Position numbers and translations under genes: made by a program. Under the pieces are notes generated by a model. The model was not told the DNA's origin. It saw only the letters and a list, made by a program, of their open reading frames with translations, and did not search any database. This document shows, one piece after another, positions 28,602 through 36,328 of a stretch of DNA of 54,004 nt (positions are counted from its first letter, which is position 1; each line of letters starts with the position of its first letter). The stretch is from NCBI GenBank assembly GCA_964580905.1, contig CAZOLR010000013.1, positions 1 through 54,004 of the forward strand, read 5' to 3'. The DNA comes from G041228335 sp964580905. GTDB lineage: Bacteria > Pseudomonadota > Alphaproteobacteria > Puniceispirillales > UBA1172.

Positions 28602-30058
28602 TGATCGAGTTTGAAGATCTTGTGAAGGCTCATGAGGCTGCGCCTGTTTTTGGCAAGACACTTTCGGATATCCTGACAGCGCCACCCCCACAAACGAGCA
28701 TACCTACAAAACGTCTAGATGTATCAAAAGCAATGGCAGACATTCAGGCGAATGTTTGCTGGCACGACAACACCCTTAGGCTGGTTGCTCGATTAGTTCA
28801 TGACGGACTGACAGATGAGGAGATCCTCGCGAGGGCAGGAGAGTTTCAGTGTGAGGGATACTCTCTTGAGCAGACCATTGACGAGTTACGGACAATGATT
28901 GATGGCGCCCGCAGAAAGGGCTTCGATCAGGCTAAATCAAAAGCAACTGTCCTGAACATAGATCAGAGTTCAACATCAACAGAGCCGCTGCTGAAAAGGC
29001 TTTCAGATATCAAGCTTCAACCACTTGAGTTCCTGGTAGAAGGCCTAATCCCGGCAAATAGTCTCACTGCCATTTTTGGCTCACCCGGCAGCGGAAAAAG
29101 CTTCATAGGGATCGATATCGCAATGAGCGTTTCCACAAATTCGGAGTTTCACGGTAAGACAGTCAAGAGTGGAAAAACCATCTACATCGCTGGTGAAGGC
29201 TACAACGGTTTGGTGCAAAGGGGCTACGCCTGGCTTGTTGCAAATAGTGTTGCGATAGAAGATGCGGATATCTTTATCTCCAGAACGTCCGTTGATCTTC
29301 CGGAGGCGGATGCCCGGGATATTCTGTTCAATGAGATAAACAAAGTATTGGAACCTGGCGATAAACTTGGCTTGTTGGTGGTTGACACGGTCAGTAGAAA
29401 TTTCGGTCCTCTTGATGAAAACCAGACCGCAGACATGCGCCGCTTTGTAGCTGCTGTTGACGAAATCAAAGATAAATTTGGATGTACGGTTCTGCTAATC
29501 CATCATTCTGGTCACTACGATAAATCGCGTGCTCGTGGGTCCATTGCACTCAAAGCGGCGCTGGATGCTGAATTTCTTGTTGAAAAACGTGACTCGTCGA
29601 TCTTCATTAAACCAACAAAAATGAAAGATGCTGAAGAGCCAAAAACTATGAAACTAAAACTTCAGCCTGTTGAGTTGGTGAATGATGAGGAGAGCGTAAA
29701 AAGCGCTGTATTGGAACTAGTCGACGAAGAATTTGTGTCAGTTCGGCTGACAGAGAAGGATCAGGAGAATTTGGCCAACTTTATCAAATGCCATCGCCAG
29801 CTTTATCCTGATCATCCAGACGATGTGAACAGATCGCTGCATCGTGATGAGTGGCAGCCCTATTTCATTGGCAAATGCCCTACAGAGTTAATAGATGCAC
29901 GGAAAAAAGCCTTTCAACGCGCCCGGTCAAATCTAGTGCGGAAAGGTCAACTTATTCAATCCAATAACGTTTACACCTGGACAGTGTCCGGACAAACATC
30001 GGACATGTCCGATGTGCATCATGAAACTGACCGGACAGACACGGACACACGCCTATAG
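28601..30058 (+). CDS. RepA-like RecA-fold replicative helicase (AAA_25)
   Basis: This 485-residue protein has an N-terminal primase C-terminal-like helical region (residues 1-120), then a RecA/RepA-type ATPase. Walker A is FGSPGSGKSF (about residue 163), Walker B is LGLLVVDTVSRNF (about 257), and LLIHHSGHYDKSRARGSIALK (about 298) is the RepA/DnaB-like sensor region. The C-terminal 100 residues contain a winged-helix-like segment followed by a hydrophilic tail encoded by a TGTCCG-rich repeat. With the primase it would replicate the island. ATG 28601 overlaps the primase stop. Confidence 0.85.
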   Translation: MIEFEDLVKAHEAAPVFGKTLSDILTAPPPQTSIPTKRLDVSKAMADIQANVCWHDNTLRLVARLVHDGLTDEEILARAGEFQCEGYSLEQTIDELRTMIDGARRKGFDQAKSKATVLNIDQSSTSTEPLLKRLSDIKLQPLEFLVEGLIPANSLTAIFGSPGSGKSFIGIDIAMSVSTNSEFHGKTVKSGKTIYIAGEGYNGLVQRGYAWLVANSVAIEDADIFISRTSVDLPEADARDILFNEINKVLEPGDKLGLLVVDTVSRNFGPLDENQTADMRRFVAAVDEIKDKFGCTVLLIHHSGHYDKSRARGSIALKAALDAEFLVEKRDSSIFIKPTKMKDAEEPKTMKLKLQPVELVNDEESVKSAVLELVDEEFVSVRLTEKDQENLANFIKCHRQLYPDHPDDVNRSLHRDEWQPYFIGKCPTELIDARKKAFQRARSNLVRKGQLIQSNNVYTWTVSGQTSDMSDVHHETDRTDTDTRL

Positions 30059-30076
30059 GCGTGTCCGTTGTCCGGC
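29985..30076. repeat. Cluster of TGTCCG/CGGACA hexamers with palindromes at the end of the helicase gene
   Basis: About eight TGTCCG or CGGACA hexamers lie in 92 bases. They include the palindrome TGTCCGGACA (29985-29994) and the perfect 20-bp palindrome at 29996-30015 (ACATCGGACATGTCCGATGT). A further inverted pair spans the stop codon (ACACGCC-TATA-GGCGTGT). Clusters like this may be iterons of a replication origin; the downstream hairpin could also act in termination. Confidence 0.65.
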
Positions 30077-30100
30077 TCATGATGTGGATGAGATTAGCGG

Positions 30101-30433
30101 CTAATCAATAACACCAGCAGCACGTAGCCTAATTTCAATCATTTTCGTCTTTGCCCAGAACTCCCTTGATTTTTTGGCGTCTTCTTTTCGTTTTAAAATT
30201 TTATCTTTTGTATATTCACCATGCTTAGTATTTGCTTTTGCAATCATTGCTCGTCCAGCATCTGTTTTAGGGCCCGTACTAGCCCCACCATGTAGCCTGC
30301 AACGACCATTCTTTTTATTGGCGGGGCGCTGGCAGGCAGTGCCTTTTCGGGTTTTTGCCCCACACCTCTCCCCAGGCCAATCTGCCCCAAAACGCCATTC
30401 AATACCTATTTTTACGTTACCTTTTGCTATCAT
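30101..30433 (-). CDS. HGGxSTG-motif phage/island protein
   Basis: This 110-residue basic protein has CGAKTRKGTACQRPANKKNG (about residue 24) followed by RCRLHGGASTGPKTDAGRA. The paired CGAKT/CRLHGG motifs may bind zinc and are common in phage and integrative-element proteins of unknown function. It faces the helicase gene convergently. ATG 30433 was used (GGGGGC upstream). It likely belongs to the island. Confidence 0.75.
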   Translation of the reverse strand: MIAKGNVKIGIEWRFGADWPGERCGAKTRKGTACQRPANKKNGRCRLHGGASTGPKTDAGRAMIAKANTKHGEYTKDKILKRKEDAKKSREFWAKTKMIEIRLRAAGVID

Positions 30434-30502
30434 TAATTAGCCCCCGATTAAGGGTATTATTATATCAAATTATATGACTATCCGTAAGTCGCCACACATA
30501 GG

Positions 30503-30536
30503 GCGCGCAACCGCCGCTACTTGCACCTTGATTTTG
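30503..30536. repeat. 34-bp dispersed repeat, copy A
   Basis: The sequence at 30503-30536 (ends ACTTGCACCTTGATTTTG) matches 41901-41934 at 32 of 34 positions. It lies just before a tRNA-fMet-like segment. At 41890 the corresponding sequence is joined directly to that segment, as expected of attachment-site hybrids. Confidence 0.75.
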
Positions 30537-30555
30537 TGATTATATAGCGCCTCAA

Positions 30556-30622
30556 TGATTGCGGGGGCGGGATTTAATCAAGATCCTATAATTACCATTT
30601 GGTTATAAGGTGGTTAGTGGGG
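30556..30622. repeat. tRNA-fMet 3'-end-like repeat, copy 1 (candidate att scar)
   Basis: The segment begins TGATTGCGGGGGCGGGATTT. Its reverse complement resembles the T-arm/acceptor/CCA end of alphaproteobacterial tRNA-fMet. It aligns over about 66 bases with 36219-36284 at roughly 75-80% identity. No complete tRNA is present. It marks the junction between the primase island and the phosphonate-transporter module. Confidence 0.6.
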
Positions 30623-30702
30623 TCTTTGGTCCCTCGCTCTGTATCAAGGGTATCAAACGCCATCCTAGCCGACCATGGCACAATCTCTGGGATGGGGTTA
30701 AC

Positions 30703-31251
30703 TCAATCATTTTTGCTTTTCATTACTAGTGGGTTGATGGAGGCGATAAAATTTTCTTGTATATCTGTCTCTATGGCGCCCGGCCTGAAGGATCGAACAT
30801 GATCAATGGCATCTTGGGGCTCAAAACCCAGATCAACAAGTATCATCGCCGCTATTGTTCCCGACCTCCCCAGCCCACCTTTGCAATGAATGGCAATCGA
30901 GTTGCCTGCACTTAAACTCTCAAGAAAACGTGGTCGGAGATCTGTCAATTCAGCGATCACCTTGTCGTCAGGGATATCCATATCCGCTATGGGCAGATGC
31001 AGCCAGGTGAATGGACGGCTGCTGGCCTCATCCTGAAAACGTGATTTGCCACAAAAGTCGTCAAATTCGTGATCCTGGATTAAAGAAACAAGATACTGAC
31101 AATGCTGATCTTCGAAATAATCAAAAACAAGCTGCATCTCTTCTGCTGAGAATTCATTGGCTGAAGTCCTGCCCGGGAATGCAGCAAGTATAATACCTGC
31201 ATCCAGCCCGGGGATAGATATCCTGTTCAGATTCAATCGCGACGCCCTCAA
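30703..31251 (-). CDS. Dual-specificity / tyrosine phosphatase-like protein (CDKN3-like)
   Basis: This 182-residue cysteine-based phosphatase has the P-loop signature IHCKGGLGRSGTIAA (Cys and Arg of CX5R present, near residue 122). The general-acid loop is probably HLPIADMDIPDD, and RSFRPGAIETDIQENFI is a C-terminal motif of the CDKN3/KAP-like group. No ATG is available; TTG 31251 was taken because it begins 3 bases past the permease stop. It is the third gene of the minus-strand transporter operon. The substrate (phosphoprotein or small phosphoester) is unknown. Confidence 0.82.
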   Translation of the reverse strand: MRASRLNLNRISIPGLDAGIILAAFPGRTSANEFSAEEMQLVFDYFEDQHCQYLVSLIQDHEFDDFCGKSRFQDEASSRPFTWLHLPIADMDIPDDKVIAELTDLRPRFLESLSAGNSIAIHCKGGLGRSGTIAAMILVDLGFEPQDAIDHVRSFRPGAIETDIQENFIASINPLVMKSKND

Positions 31252-31253
31252 GA

Positions 31254-32942
31254 TCAGATGTTCCGCCAGGCTTGGGTCCTTTTCAGAAGCCCCACCGATA
31301 TCAGGCTATGAATGCCACGCACCAAAAATGAAATATAAACGATCAGCATTGCCATGGCAGCTGCCCCGGCAACATCTCCCTGCTCATCAAGATGAATGGA
31401 GGATACCGAGGCAAGCGTGGTATTATAGGAATAAAGGAAGATAACCCCGGAAACCGTCGTCATGGCATTACAGAATAGATAGATAAATATGTCAAAGACT
31501 GTGGGCAAACATACCGGAAGTGTCACACGAAGAAACATTTTGTAGACGGGCACTTTTAACGACAGTGATACGGACTCGAACTCCGGGTCAAGTTTTTTGA
31601 TCGCCGTAATCGAGGACAGGTGAGATACGGTATAAAAATGAACAACGGTATTTATGACCAGTATAGACATGGTCGCATAGATAAAATTCAGCGGATTATC
31701 TTTCATGTTGAAAAAGAAGATATAGGAAAGCCCCAGAACAATCCCTGGTATTGCCATCGGCATCAGGGCAATCAGCTGCAAAACATCACGCATTCTTTTG
31801 TCTGAGCGCATTTTCTCAATGAGATAACTGCCAATGAAGATGATAATAGTGCCGAAAAAAGCTGTATAAAATGACATTCGTACTGAATTAAAAAAGGAAT
31901 CCCAGCCCAGTCCTGCCACTTCAAAATTATAGTGTTTGAGCGTCAGAGAAAGATTATAGGGCCAGAACTTTACCAAGGCACCAAACTGGGCCATGCCGAT
32001 CATCATCGTTACAAAAACTGTAATGATCAGGCAGTATAGAAGAAGCAGGGTATCACGCAGTTTATCCGGCTTGGGCGTGTATACAACAGCCCGGGAAGTA
32101 AGCTGGGATGTTTGCTTTTTCCGTGAATATTGATCCAGCCCAAAAGCCAGCAATGCCGGTATCAGAAGGACAATAGATATAACCGCACCCATCTGGAAGT
32201 TCTGCATGCCAACAACTTCCCGATAAATATCGGTCGCCAATACGTTGTAGTTCCCACCAATAACTTTCGGGACACCAAAATCCGTAAACACCTGGGTAAA
32301 GACCACGAAGGTTGTGCTGATTATCCCATATTTTGCTCCGGGAATGGTCACCGTCAAAAAAGTTCTGAGTTTAGAAGCCTTGAGCACTTCGGAGGCTTCA
32401 TAAAGTCGTGCGTCGGAAAGCGACAGCGACGTGGAGAGAATCATCAATGCATGGGGAAAAGTCCAGTAAACAGACGCCATGACAATGCCGATTGGGCCAT
32501 AAATGGAATGCCCCATCAGCACTTCCTTCATCACCCCCTGGTTACCGAACCAGTAAACCAGGGCTATAGCCGCAAGAATGGAAGGGCTTAATAACGGCAC
32601 TAATGCAACGAGCCTGAAGAATCCCTTAAGGGGTATACACGTGCATTGGAGCGCAAAAGCATAAAGAAACCCGAGAATAACAACGATAATGGTTGAAATC
32701 ACGGCCACAAACAGGCTGTTGAAAAACGAACTGAAGAGCGCAGGTTCTTTCAGATAAGCGGCAAAGTTTTCAAGACCAACGAATTCACCGTTGACGTTCT
32801 GCATACTCTTCGTCATTAACGCCAACAGGGGCAATATCAAAAAGCAGAAAAAAAGCAACAGATAAACATAGACCAGAATTTTTCCGATCTTGTCAGATTG
32901 ATCCGATGCGATTTTGTTTGAACCTGTCCCAAACATGTTCAC
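31254..32942 (-). CDS. Fused two-domain ABC transporter permease, 2-aminoethylphosphonate/iron type (PhnU2/AepW-like)
   Basis: This 562-residue protein contains two consecutive six-span permease domains. The EAA loops are around YEASEVLKASKLRTFLTVTIPGAKYGI (about residue 180) and LDPEFESVSLSLKVPVYKMFLRVTLPV (about 460). A single long permease forming the whole channel is typical of PhnU2/AepW and FbpB transporters. The neighbouring binding protein favours aminoethylphosphonate over iron. It overlaps the upstream ATPase gene by 4 bases. Confidence 0.87.
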   Translation of the reverse strand: MNMFGTGSNKIASDQSDKIGKILVYVYLLLFFCFLILPLLALMTKSMQNVNGEFVGLENFAAYLKEPALFSSFFNSLFVAVISTIIVVILGFLYAFALQCTCIPLKGFFRLVALVPLLSPSILAAIALVYWFGNQGVMKEVLMGHSIYGPIGIVMASVYWTFPHALMILSTSLSLSDARLYEASEVLKASKLRTFLTVTIPGAKYGIISTTFVVFTQVFTDFGVPKVIGGNYNVLATDIYREVVGMQNFQMGAVISIVLLIPALLAFGLDQYSRKKQTSQLTSRAVVYTPKPDKLRDTLLLLYCLIITVFVTMMIGMAQFGALVKFWPYNLSLTLKHYNFEVAGLGWDSFFNSVRMSFYTAFFGTIIIFIGSYLIEKMRSDKRMRDVLQLIALMPMAIPGIVLGLSYIFFFNMKDNPLNFIYATMSILVINTVVHFYTVSHLSSITAIKKLDPEFESVSLSLKVPVYKMFLRVTLPVCLPTVFDIFIYLFCNAMTTVSGVIFLYSYNTTLASVSSIHLDEQGDVAGAAAMAMLIVYISFLVRGIHSLISVGLLKRTQAWRNI

Positions 32943-34018
32943 TGATCACATTTATATAGATTGAGGAAACTTGAGGACATGGTGAAGTTCATTTCAGTGC
33001 CAATCTTGATTTTCTGTTCTGGCTGATCAAGGATGGGCTTGTCCACAATCATGACCTGATCTGGCATCAAAGGCGATTTTAGATGGATGCGCCGGAAAGA
33101 CCCGAGGAATTCAATATCTTCAACGGTGCCACTGAAAATATCTTTGCCCTTTTTGGTGTCGGTGAACTGGATAGCCTCAGGCCGGATGGCTACCATGACT
33201 TTTTCACCCTTGGCAAAACCCCTGCAATCAATACCGATGGCCTTTCCAGTCAGGGTAAGCGTTTTTGTATCTTTCACCTCGCCCAGGATAAAATTTGTCA
33301 TGCCAATAAAATTTGCAACAAACGGATTGTCTGGATTTGCATAAATGTCTTCGGGGGAACCTGATTGCATAATATGACCATTACTCATAACGAATATGCG
33401 GTCAGCAATCGAAAGCGCTTCTTCCTGATCATGTGTGACCATAATTGTTGTCAATCCCAGCCGGCGGTGTAGGTTTTTTAATTCCTGACGCAAATAAACC
33501 CTGACTTTGGCATCGAGAGCTGAAAGAGGTTCATCTAATAGCAACAGACTTGGCGATGTGGCGATGGCGCGGGCCAGAGCTATACGCTGTTGCTCCCCGC
33601 CAGAAAGCTGGCTTGGATATTTTGAGATGTGGTCAGAGAGGCCGATCAGCTCAAGGAGTTCGCTGACACGAGCCCCAATTTCATCCTTGCTCCAGTTTAG
33701 GTTTTTAAGACCATATGCAATGTTGTCAAAGCAGGAAAGGTTGGGGAAAAGTGCATAAGATTGAAAGACAATCCCAAAATCACGCTGCGATGTCGGCAGG
33801 TTTGAAATTAATTTATTATTCTGGAATATGTCTCCACTTGTCTGAGTTTCAAGGCCGGCAATGCAGCGGAGAAGAGTGGTCTTCCCGCATCCTGAAGGGC
33901 CAAGAAAACAAACAAATTCACCTTCATTTATTTTAATGGATACATCTTGAAGAGCTCTGAACTGGCCAAAAGACTTATTCAAGTTTTGTATTGATAAATA
34001 GGTCGCCTCTTTATTCAT
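32939..34018 (-). CDS. ABC transporter ATP-binding protein, aminoethylphosphonate-type (PhnT/AepV-like)
   Basis: This 359-residue ATPase has Walker A LGPSGCGKTT (about residue 36), signature LSGGEQQRIALARAIA (about 139), Walker B LLLLDEPLSALD (about 161) and an H-loop MVTHDQEEAL. A C-terminal TOBE domain follows (VMVAIRPEAIQF near 270). It belongs to the polyamine/iron/phosphonate importer group. It is transcribed divergently from the binding-protein gene across a 120-base AT-rich promoter region. Confidence 0.9.
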   Translation of the reverse strand: MNKEATYLSIQNLNKSFGQFRALQDVSIKINEGEFVCFLGPSGCGKTTLLRCIAGLETQTSGDIFQNNKLISNLPTSQRDFGIVFQSYALFPNLSCFDNIAYGLKNLNWSKDEIGARVSELLELIGLSDHISKYPSQLSGGEQQRIALARAIATSPSLLLLDEPLSALDAKVRVYLRQELKNLHRRLGLTTIMVTHDQEEALSIADRIFVMSNGHIMQSGSPEDIYANPDNPFVANFIGMTNFILGEVKDTKTLTLTGKAIGIDCRGFAKGEKVMVAIRPEAIQFTDTKKGKDIFSGTVEDIEFLGSFRRIHLKSPLMPDQVMIVDKPILDQPEQKIKIGTEMNFTMSSSFLNLYKCDQ

Positions 34019-34089
34019 CTTAATTTCCCCCTACTCATCAATGTCACTGAACATACTAATTTATGTTTTTAAATATTATATATTTATTA

Positions 34090-34116
34090 TGTAATAATTG
34101 TGTAACAATTTTGTAA
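34090..34116 (+). promoter_or_regulatory. Pho-box-like triple direct repeat upstream of the binding protein
   Basis: TGTAA occurs at 34090, 34101 and 34112, exactly 11 bases apart, in the divergent gap between the transporter ATPase and binding-protein genes. PhoB boxes are direct repeats with 11-bp periodicity (consensus core TGTCA). The base change weakens the match, but the geometry and the phosphonate context support phosphate control. Confidence 0.45.
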
Positions 34117-34138
34117 ACTTGTATAGAGGAGGAAAATA

Positions 34139-35164
34139 ATGAACCGCGGATTTAAAAACTTAGCAACGGGCGTTCTTGCATCCATGATGCTGACCGGCAC
34201 CGTCAGTGCCGGGACCTTAATGGTGTATTCCAGCACCGATGCAGATAACCTCAAATATTACATGGATGAATTCCAGAAGGATAATCCAGATATCAAGGTC
34301 AATATCGTAAGAGAGTCTACCGGGACTCTTGCTGCCAAGATGATGGCTGAAAAAGACAACCCTCAAGCTGATGTGCTTTTTGAAATGGCGGCAACAGTTG
34401 CTCTCAATATGGAAGCTGCCGGCATGTTCCACCCGTATACACCAAAGGGAATGGATGCCATTGACCAGCGGTATGTGGACAAGGAAGGTGAAGTCAACTG
34501 GGTTGGAAACTACGGTTGGGCAGGTTGTATCTGCTGGAACACGGTTGAGGCAGAGAAGCTCGGACTTCCAAAGCCTAAAAGCTGGGCTGATCTGGCAGAT
34601 CCTGTTTACAAAGGGTATATCTCCATGCCAAATCCAGCCTCATCAGGAACTGGCTTCCTTGACGTATCCAGCTGGATCCAGATCATGGGCGAGGATGCCG
34701 CCTGGAAATATATGGATGCCCTCCACCAGAATGTTGGCGTTTATACGCATTCCGGCTCTAAGCCCTGCAAGCAAGCAGGTTCTGGTGAATTCCCGATCGG
34801 AATTTCCTGGCCTGGCCGTGCGATCAAAATCATCAAATCTGGTGCACCAATGGAAATGATTATCCCGGAAGAAGGCATCGGATGGGAAATGCAGATTGTC
34901 GCTATCATGAAGGGTACCAAAAACCTTGAAGACTCCCAGCGGCTGATTGACTGGACACTTGACCGTGGCATGACTCTTTTTGGCCAGCGGCAATCCATCA
35001 TCGCTGATCCGTCCAAAGTGACGCGAGACCCGGAGTTGCCAAACTTCTATGATGAGGTCAATGCCCGGATCATCGACAACAAATTTGCCTGGGCAGCGGC
35101 CAATAAGGATCGAATTGTTGCCGAATGGAAGAAAAGATATGACGGCAAGACCGAACCCAAATAA
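34139..35164 (+). CDS. 2-Aminoethylphosphonate-type ABC transporter substrate-binding protein (PhnS2/AepX-like)
   Basis: This 341-residue periplasmic binding protein has a signal peptide (FKNLATGVLASMMLTGTVSAG, cleavage after VSA). The mature start TLMVYSSTDADNLKYYMDEF and the middle NYGWAGCICWN, GSGTGFLDVSSW-like and PIGISWPGRAIK regions resemble the putative 2-aminoethylphosphonate/AepX group, relatives of iron-binding FbpA. FbpA-type paired tyrosine ligands are not obvious. A near-perfect GAGGAGG precedes ATG 34139. The ligand is inferred from family resemblance only. Confidence 0.85.
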   Translation: MNRGFKNLATGVLASMMLTGTVSAGTLMVYSSTDADNLKYYMDEFQKDNPDIKVNIVRESTGTLAAKMMAEKDNPQADVLFEMAATVALNMEAAGMFHPYTPKGMDAIDQRYVDKEGEVNWVGNYGWAGCICWNTVEAEKLGLPKPKSWADLADPVYKGYISMPNPASSGTGFLDVSSWIQIMGEDAAWKYMDALHQNVGVYTHSGSKPCKQAGSGEFPIGISWPGRAIKIIKSGAPMEMIIPEEGIGWEMQIVAIMKGTKNLEDSQRLIDWTLDRGMTLFGQRQSIIADPSKVTRDPELPNFYDEVNARIIDNKFAWAAANKDRIVAEWKKRYDGKTEPK

Positions 35165-35187
35165 TAAATTCTGATAAAACTAATTTA

Positions 35188-35216
35188 AGAAGGGCCTTAT
35201 CAAGGCCCTTCTTTTT
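35188..35216 (+). terminator. Rho-independent terminator after the binding-protein gene
   Basis: AGAAGGGCCTT (35188-35198) pairs with AAGGCCCTTCT (35202-35212) around a 3-base loop, followed by TTTT. It lies 24 bases after the stop codon. Confidence 0.88.
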
Positions 35217-35239
35217 GCCACTTAAAAGCTAGAGTCTTT

Positions 35240-36082
35240 TTATAGCGGGGCAAGGATAAAGAGGCCAAGCAGAACAACTGCTAGCAAGCCAACCTTTTCC
35301 CAGACTATTTTTTCCTTGAGTAAGATAACCCCTAACGCAACAGCAAAGATGATGGATGTTTCTCGTATGGTTGACACCACCGCCACAGGCATATGCTTGT
35401 AAGCCCAGAGAACAATCAGATAACAGGCAAAAGAGACTATCCCACCCAGAATAAACCGGCGGTCAAATCCTGAAATCAATCTCGGCAGAAAATCGGCTTC
35501 AAAAAAATAGAGGTAAGCAAACAAAAACACCCTGTTGAACAAGGCCATCATTCCAAGAAACGAGAGGGCGCTGCCTGTTATTCTTGTTCCGTAAGCATCG
35601 GTAAGAGAATACAGCGCAATAAACAATCCATTGAGGAGTGCGAGCAACAATTCCCTATTATGTGACCTATCTCGCCATAATTGAACTAAACCATAGGCGA
35701 TAAGACCGGCGCATATAATGGCAATGCCCAAGATCATCTCTCTTGAAACTTCGGATCCGAAAAAACCAAAACCAATAATGAAAACAAAAAGCGGCGCAGA
35801 GCCTCTGGCGACAGGATAGACGCTACTTAACTGACCGATCGTATAAGCTTTAAAAAGAGATATATTGTAACCCGTCTGCAGAACGGCACTGAGAAGAATT
35901 ACAGGCAGTGCCTCAATTCCCGGCAGCCCGTCAACAGCAAGCCCAAAAAGTGCGAAAGGGAGACTGGTAAAAAAAATTGCCATAACGGCAACTGATTTAT
36001 CCGGTGCAGATTTCAGAATCAAATTCCAGACGGCATGAAGAAACGCCGCACATAGCAACAGAATAAAAATAATTGGTTCCAG
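35240..36082 (-). CDS. EamA/DMT-family transporter
   Basis: This is a roughly 280-residue protein with ten hydrophobic segments in two EamA repeats (LCAAFLHAVWNLILK at the start, the second repeat from about residue 150). Conserved YPVARGSAPLFV and VAVVSTIRETSIIFAVALG segments sit at the ends of the halves. DMT proteins export or import metabolites; the substrate is unknown. No ATG fits. CTG 36082 is proposed because GAGGAA lies 6 bases upstream and it restores the usual N-terminal hydrophobic run; the nearest standard start is TTG 36058, without a ribosome-binding site. Confidence 0.8.
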   Translation of the reverse strand: MEPIIFILLLCAAFLHAVWNLILKSAPDKSVAVMAIFFTSLPFALFGLAVDGLPGIEALPVILLSAVLQTGYNISLFKAYTIGQLSSVYPVARGSAPLFVFIIGFGFFGSEVSREMILGIAIICAGLIAYGLVQLWRDRSHNRELLLALLNGLFIALYSLTDAYGTRITGSALSFLGMMALFNRVFLFAYLYFFEADFLPRLISGFDRRFILGGIVSFACYLIVLWAYKHMPVAVVSTIRETSIIFAVALGVILLKEKIVWEKVGLLAVVLLGLFILAPL

Positions 36083-36218
36083 CGGAGGTTCCTCGTCACC
36101 AGGCGTTATTCAATAACCAAGTTAAAAATATATTTGCAACCTTATATTTGAAAGGTGATCTTTTCTAACTTAAATACAAGAAACCGAAAAGGAACATTCT
36201 TCTTATGTCAGGGTCTTC

Positions 36219-36284
36219 ATGGTTGCGGGGGCAGGATTTACTCAAGACCCTACAATTGCAATATGGGTATAAAGTCGTTGCGGG
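36219..36284. repeat. tRNA-fMet 3'-end-like repeat, copy 2 (candidate att scar)
   Basis: The reverse complement of 36219-36238 reads AAATCCTGCCCCCGCAACCA. By memory this equals the 3' end of alphaproteobacterial initiator tRNA, including CCA. The rest of the tRNA is missing. It aligns with 30556-30622 over its length and with 41883-41903 at its left end. Confidence 0.65.
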
Positions 36285-36320
36285 GAGGGATTTGAACCTC
36301 AGACACGCGGGGTTAAACAT
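36275..36320. repeat. Second tRNA-end-like segment, tandem to copy 2
   Basis: The sequence from 36275 reads GTTGCGGGGAGGGATTTGAA then CCTCAGACACGCGGGG. Its reverse complement has a GGTTCAAAT T-loop and a CCCCGCAACGA end, but the T-stem does not pair cleanly. It looks like a degraded tRNA 3' half rather than a gene. Confidence 0.5.
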
Positions 36321-36328
36321 CTAGATTT

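Larger units (their letters stand above)
26959..30433. mobile_element. Satellite-like genomic island next to tRNA-Thr (AlpA, primase, helicase; no integrase seen)
   Basis: DNA after tRNA-Thr is clearly more AT-rich than the flanking operons. It encodes an unknown protein, an AlpA-type regulator, a RepB-like primase, a RepA-like helicase and an HGG-motif phage-type protein. That is the core of P4-like or mobilisable elements. No integrase is found and no second copy of the tRNA-Thr 3' end is visible, so the right boundary is a guess. It may be a decayed or trans-mobilised element. Confidence 0.55.
36083..36328. other. Intergenic region holding two tRNA-like scars
   Basis: This 246-base gap between the EamA and GNAT genes is AT-rich on the left and holds the tRNA-end-like repeats at 36219-36320. 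No gene is credible here. Confidence 0.5.

Noticed and set aside
26930..31000. Second copy of the tRNA-Thr 3' end as attR
   Set aside because: I searched by eye for GTCTCTCCGCCAGCACCA-like sequence and found none, so the island's right end stays undefined.
36275..36320. Complete tRNA gene
   Set aside because: Only a T-arm/acceptor-like end can be drawn, the T-stem does not pair properly and no anticodon arm is present.
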